From Candidatus Zixiibacteriota bacterium (lineage in GTDB: Bacteria; Blakebacterota; Blakebacteria; Blakebacterales; Blakebacteraceae), in the NCBI GenBank assembly GCA_030604325.1, contig JAUVWC010000066.1, positions 1-7,074 on the forward strand: a stretch of 7,074 bases of DNA. Reading direction: 5' to 3'. The notes below the pieces were generated by a model. That model saw nothing but the letters and a program-made list of their open reading frames with translations, was not told where the DNA came from and made no database searches. Shown in pieces: positions 6,513 to 7,074 of this stretch (position 1 is its first letter; each line of letters starts with the position of its first letter). A program made the position numbers and the translations under genes.

Positions 6513-7074
6513 ATGGCGACGTTAAAAGAAGTACTTGCTGAGAGGATTCCCACACGTCGTGAGGAAATCCGCAATATGGTTAAGGAGCATGGTGGAACAG
6601 TTATCTCCGAGGTCACCCTGCAGCAGGCCTACGGTGGCATGCGTGGTGTCAAGGGACTCGTGTGTGACACCTCGCTGGTCGATCCGGAAGATGGGTTGAT
6701 CATTCGCGGCATCCCGATCATTGAACTGATCGATCGGACACCGGAGGAGATTTTTTACTTGCTCTGTGTGGGAGAACTGCCGAGCGATGAGGACACGGCG
6801 AGTGTGAAGGATGAGTTTGCCGCGCGTTCCGAGGTTCCAGAATACCTGTTCGACGTGCTCCGGAGCCTGCCGAAGACCGCTCACCCGATGGCCATGCTCG
6901 TCACCGGTATATCCGCCCTGGAAAACGAGTCGGCCTTCCGGGCGCGCTACGACGAGGGGATGGTCAGGGAGGACTACTGGGAGAGCACCCTGGAGGACAG
7001 CCTGCAACTACTGGCCAAGCTTCCCTCCATCGCCGCCGCTGTATACCGCATCCGGTTCGATAAGGGAGACCTGA
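6513..7074 (+). CDS. gltA: Citrate synthase, eukaryote-like type I, N-terminal part (3' end outside window)
   Basis: Citrate synthase condenses acetyl-CoA with oxaloacetate to open the TCA cycle. The visible 187 residues resemble the mitochondrial-type enzyme rather than E. coli GltA. Shared segments, from recall of the pig enzyme, include the N-terminal LKEVLAERIP, YGGMRGVKGLV, the TSLVDPEDGLIIRG strand, HPMAMLVTGISALENES, and YWESTLEDSLQLLAKLP. An insertion after the IRG region in the animal enzyme is shortened here. The catalytic His, His and Asp lie beyond the window edge, so activity cannot be confirmed. Related eukaryote-like citrate synthases are known from bacteria such as Geobacteraceae. 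ATG at 6513 is supported by GGGAG at 6501-6505 with 7-nt spacing. The gene runs in the same direction as lipA-lpdA, 167 nt downstream, and so may have its own promoter. The gene symbol is by function, not by closeness to E. coli gltA. Confidence 0.92.
   Translation, partial: MATLKEVLAERIPTRREEIRNMVKEHGGTVISEVTLQQAYGGMRGVKGLVCDTSLVDPEDGLIIRGIPIIELIDRTPEEIFYLLCVGELPSDEDTASVKDEFAARSEVPEYLFDVLRSLPKTAHPMAMLVTGISALENESAFRARYDEGMVREDYWESTLEDSLQLLAKLPSIAAAVYRIRFDKGDL

Noticed and set aside
6522..7007. Minus-strand open frame of 161 codons opposite citrate synthase.
   Set aside because: The plus strand encodes an unmistakable citrate synthase; the antisense translation shows no domain.

Overview
The window is ordinary-looking chromosomal DNA of moderately high GC from a bacterium. 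It holds a two-component signalling pair with a sigma-54 activator, a lipoate/central-carbon gene block, and a eukaryote-like citrate synthase. I cannot assign a phylum from sequence alone. The lack of E. coli-like gene order and the type I (mitochondrial-like) citrate synthase point to a Gram-negative-type lineage outside the enteric bacteria, for example Deltaproteobacteria-like, Gemmatimonadota-like or a related environmental phylum. I saw no rRNA, tRNA, CRISPR array, transposase or phage gene.

Layout. Positions 1-712 (+) hold the C-terminal part of a sensor histidine kinase. It is followed after 7 nt by a complete NtrC-family response regulator (720-2069, +). A 203-nt convergent gap follows, almost filled by a large imperfect palindrome (2110-2276). 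On the minus strand lie a class I SAM-dependent methyltransferase (3889-3149) and, 12 nt downstream, a PHP-domain phosphoesterase (3136-2273); these look like one two-gene transcript. A 111-nt divergent region (3890-4000) carries a good sigma-70-type promoter for lipA (4001-4918, +). lpdA (4939-6345, +) follows 20 nt later. A 167-nt gap with a short perfect hairpin then precedes the citrate synthase gene, which runs off the end of the window (6513 onward, +).

How the genes fit together. The kinase/regulator pair should sense an unseen signal and activate sigma-54 promoters; I found no convincing -24/-12 site in the window, so its targets are probably elsewhere. LipA makes the lipoyl cofactor, and LpdA reoxidises that cofactor in the 2-oxoacid dehydrogenase complexes that make acetyl-CoA and succinyl-CoA. 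Citrate synthase uses the acetyl-CoA, so the right half is a coherent pyruvate-to-TCA-entry block. The methyltransferase/PHP pair has no evident link to either neighbour.

No clear undescribed system is visible. The most unusual structural item is the roughly 165-nt palindrome between the convergent genes. Lesser items are the nearly leaderless lipA transcript predicted from promoter spacing, and the methyltransferase and PHP genes sharing one reading frame across a single UAG.
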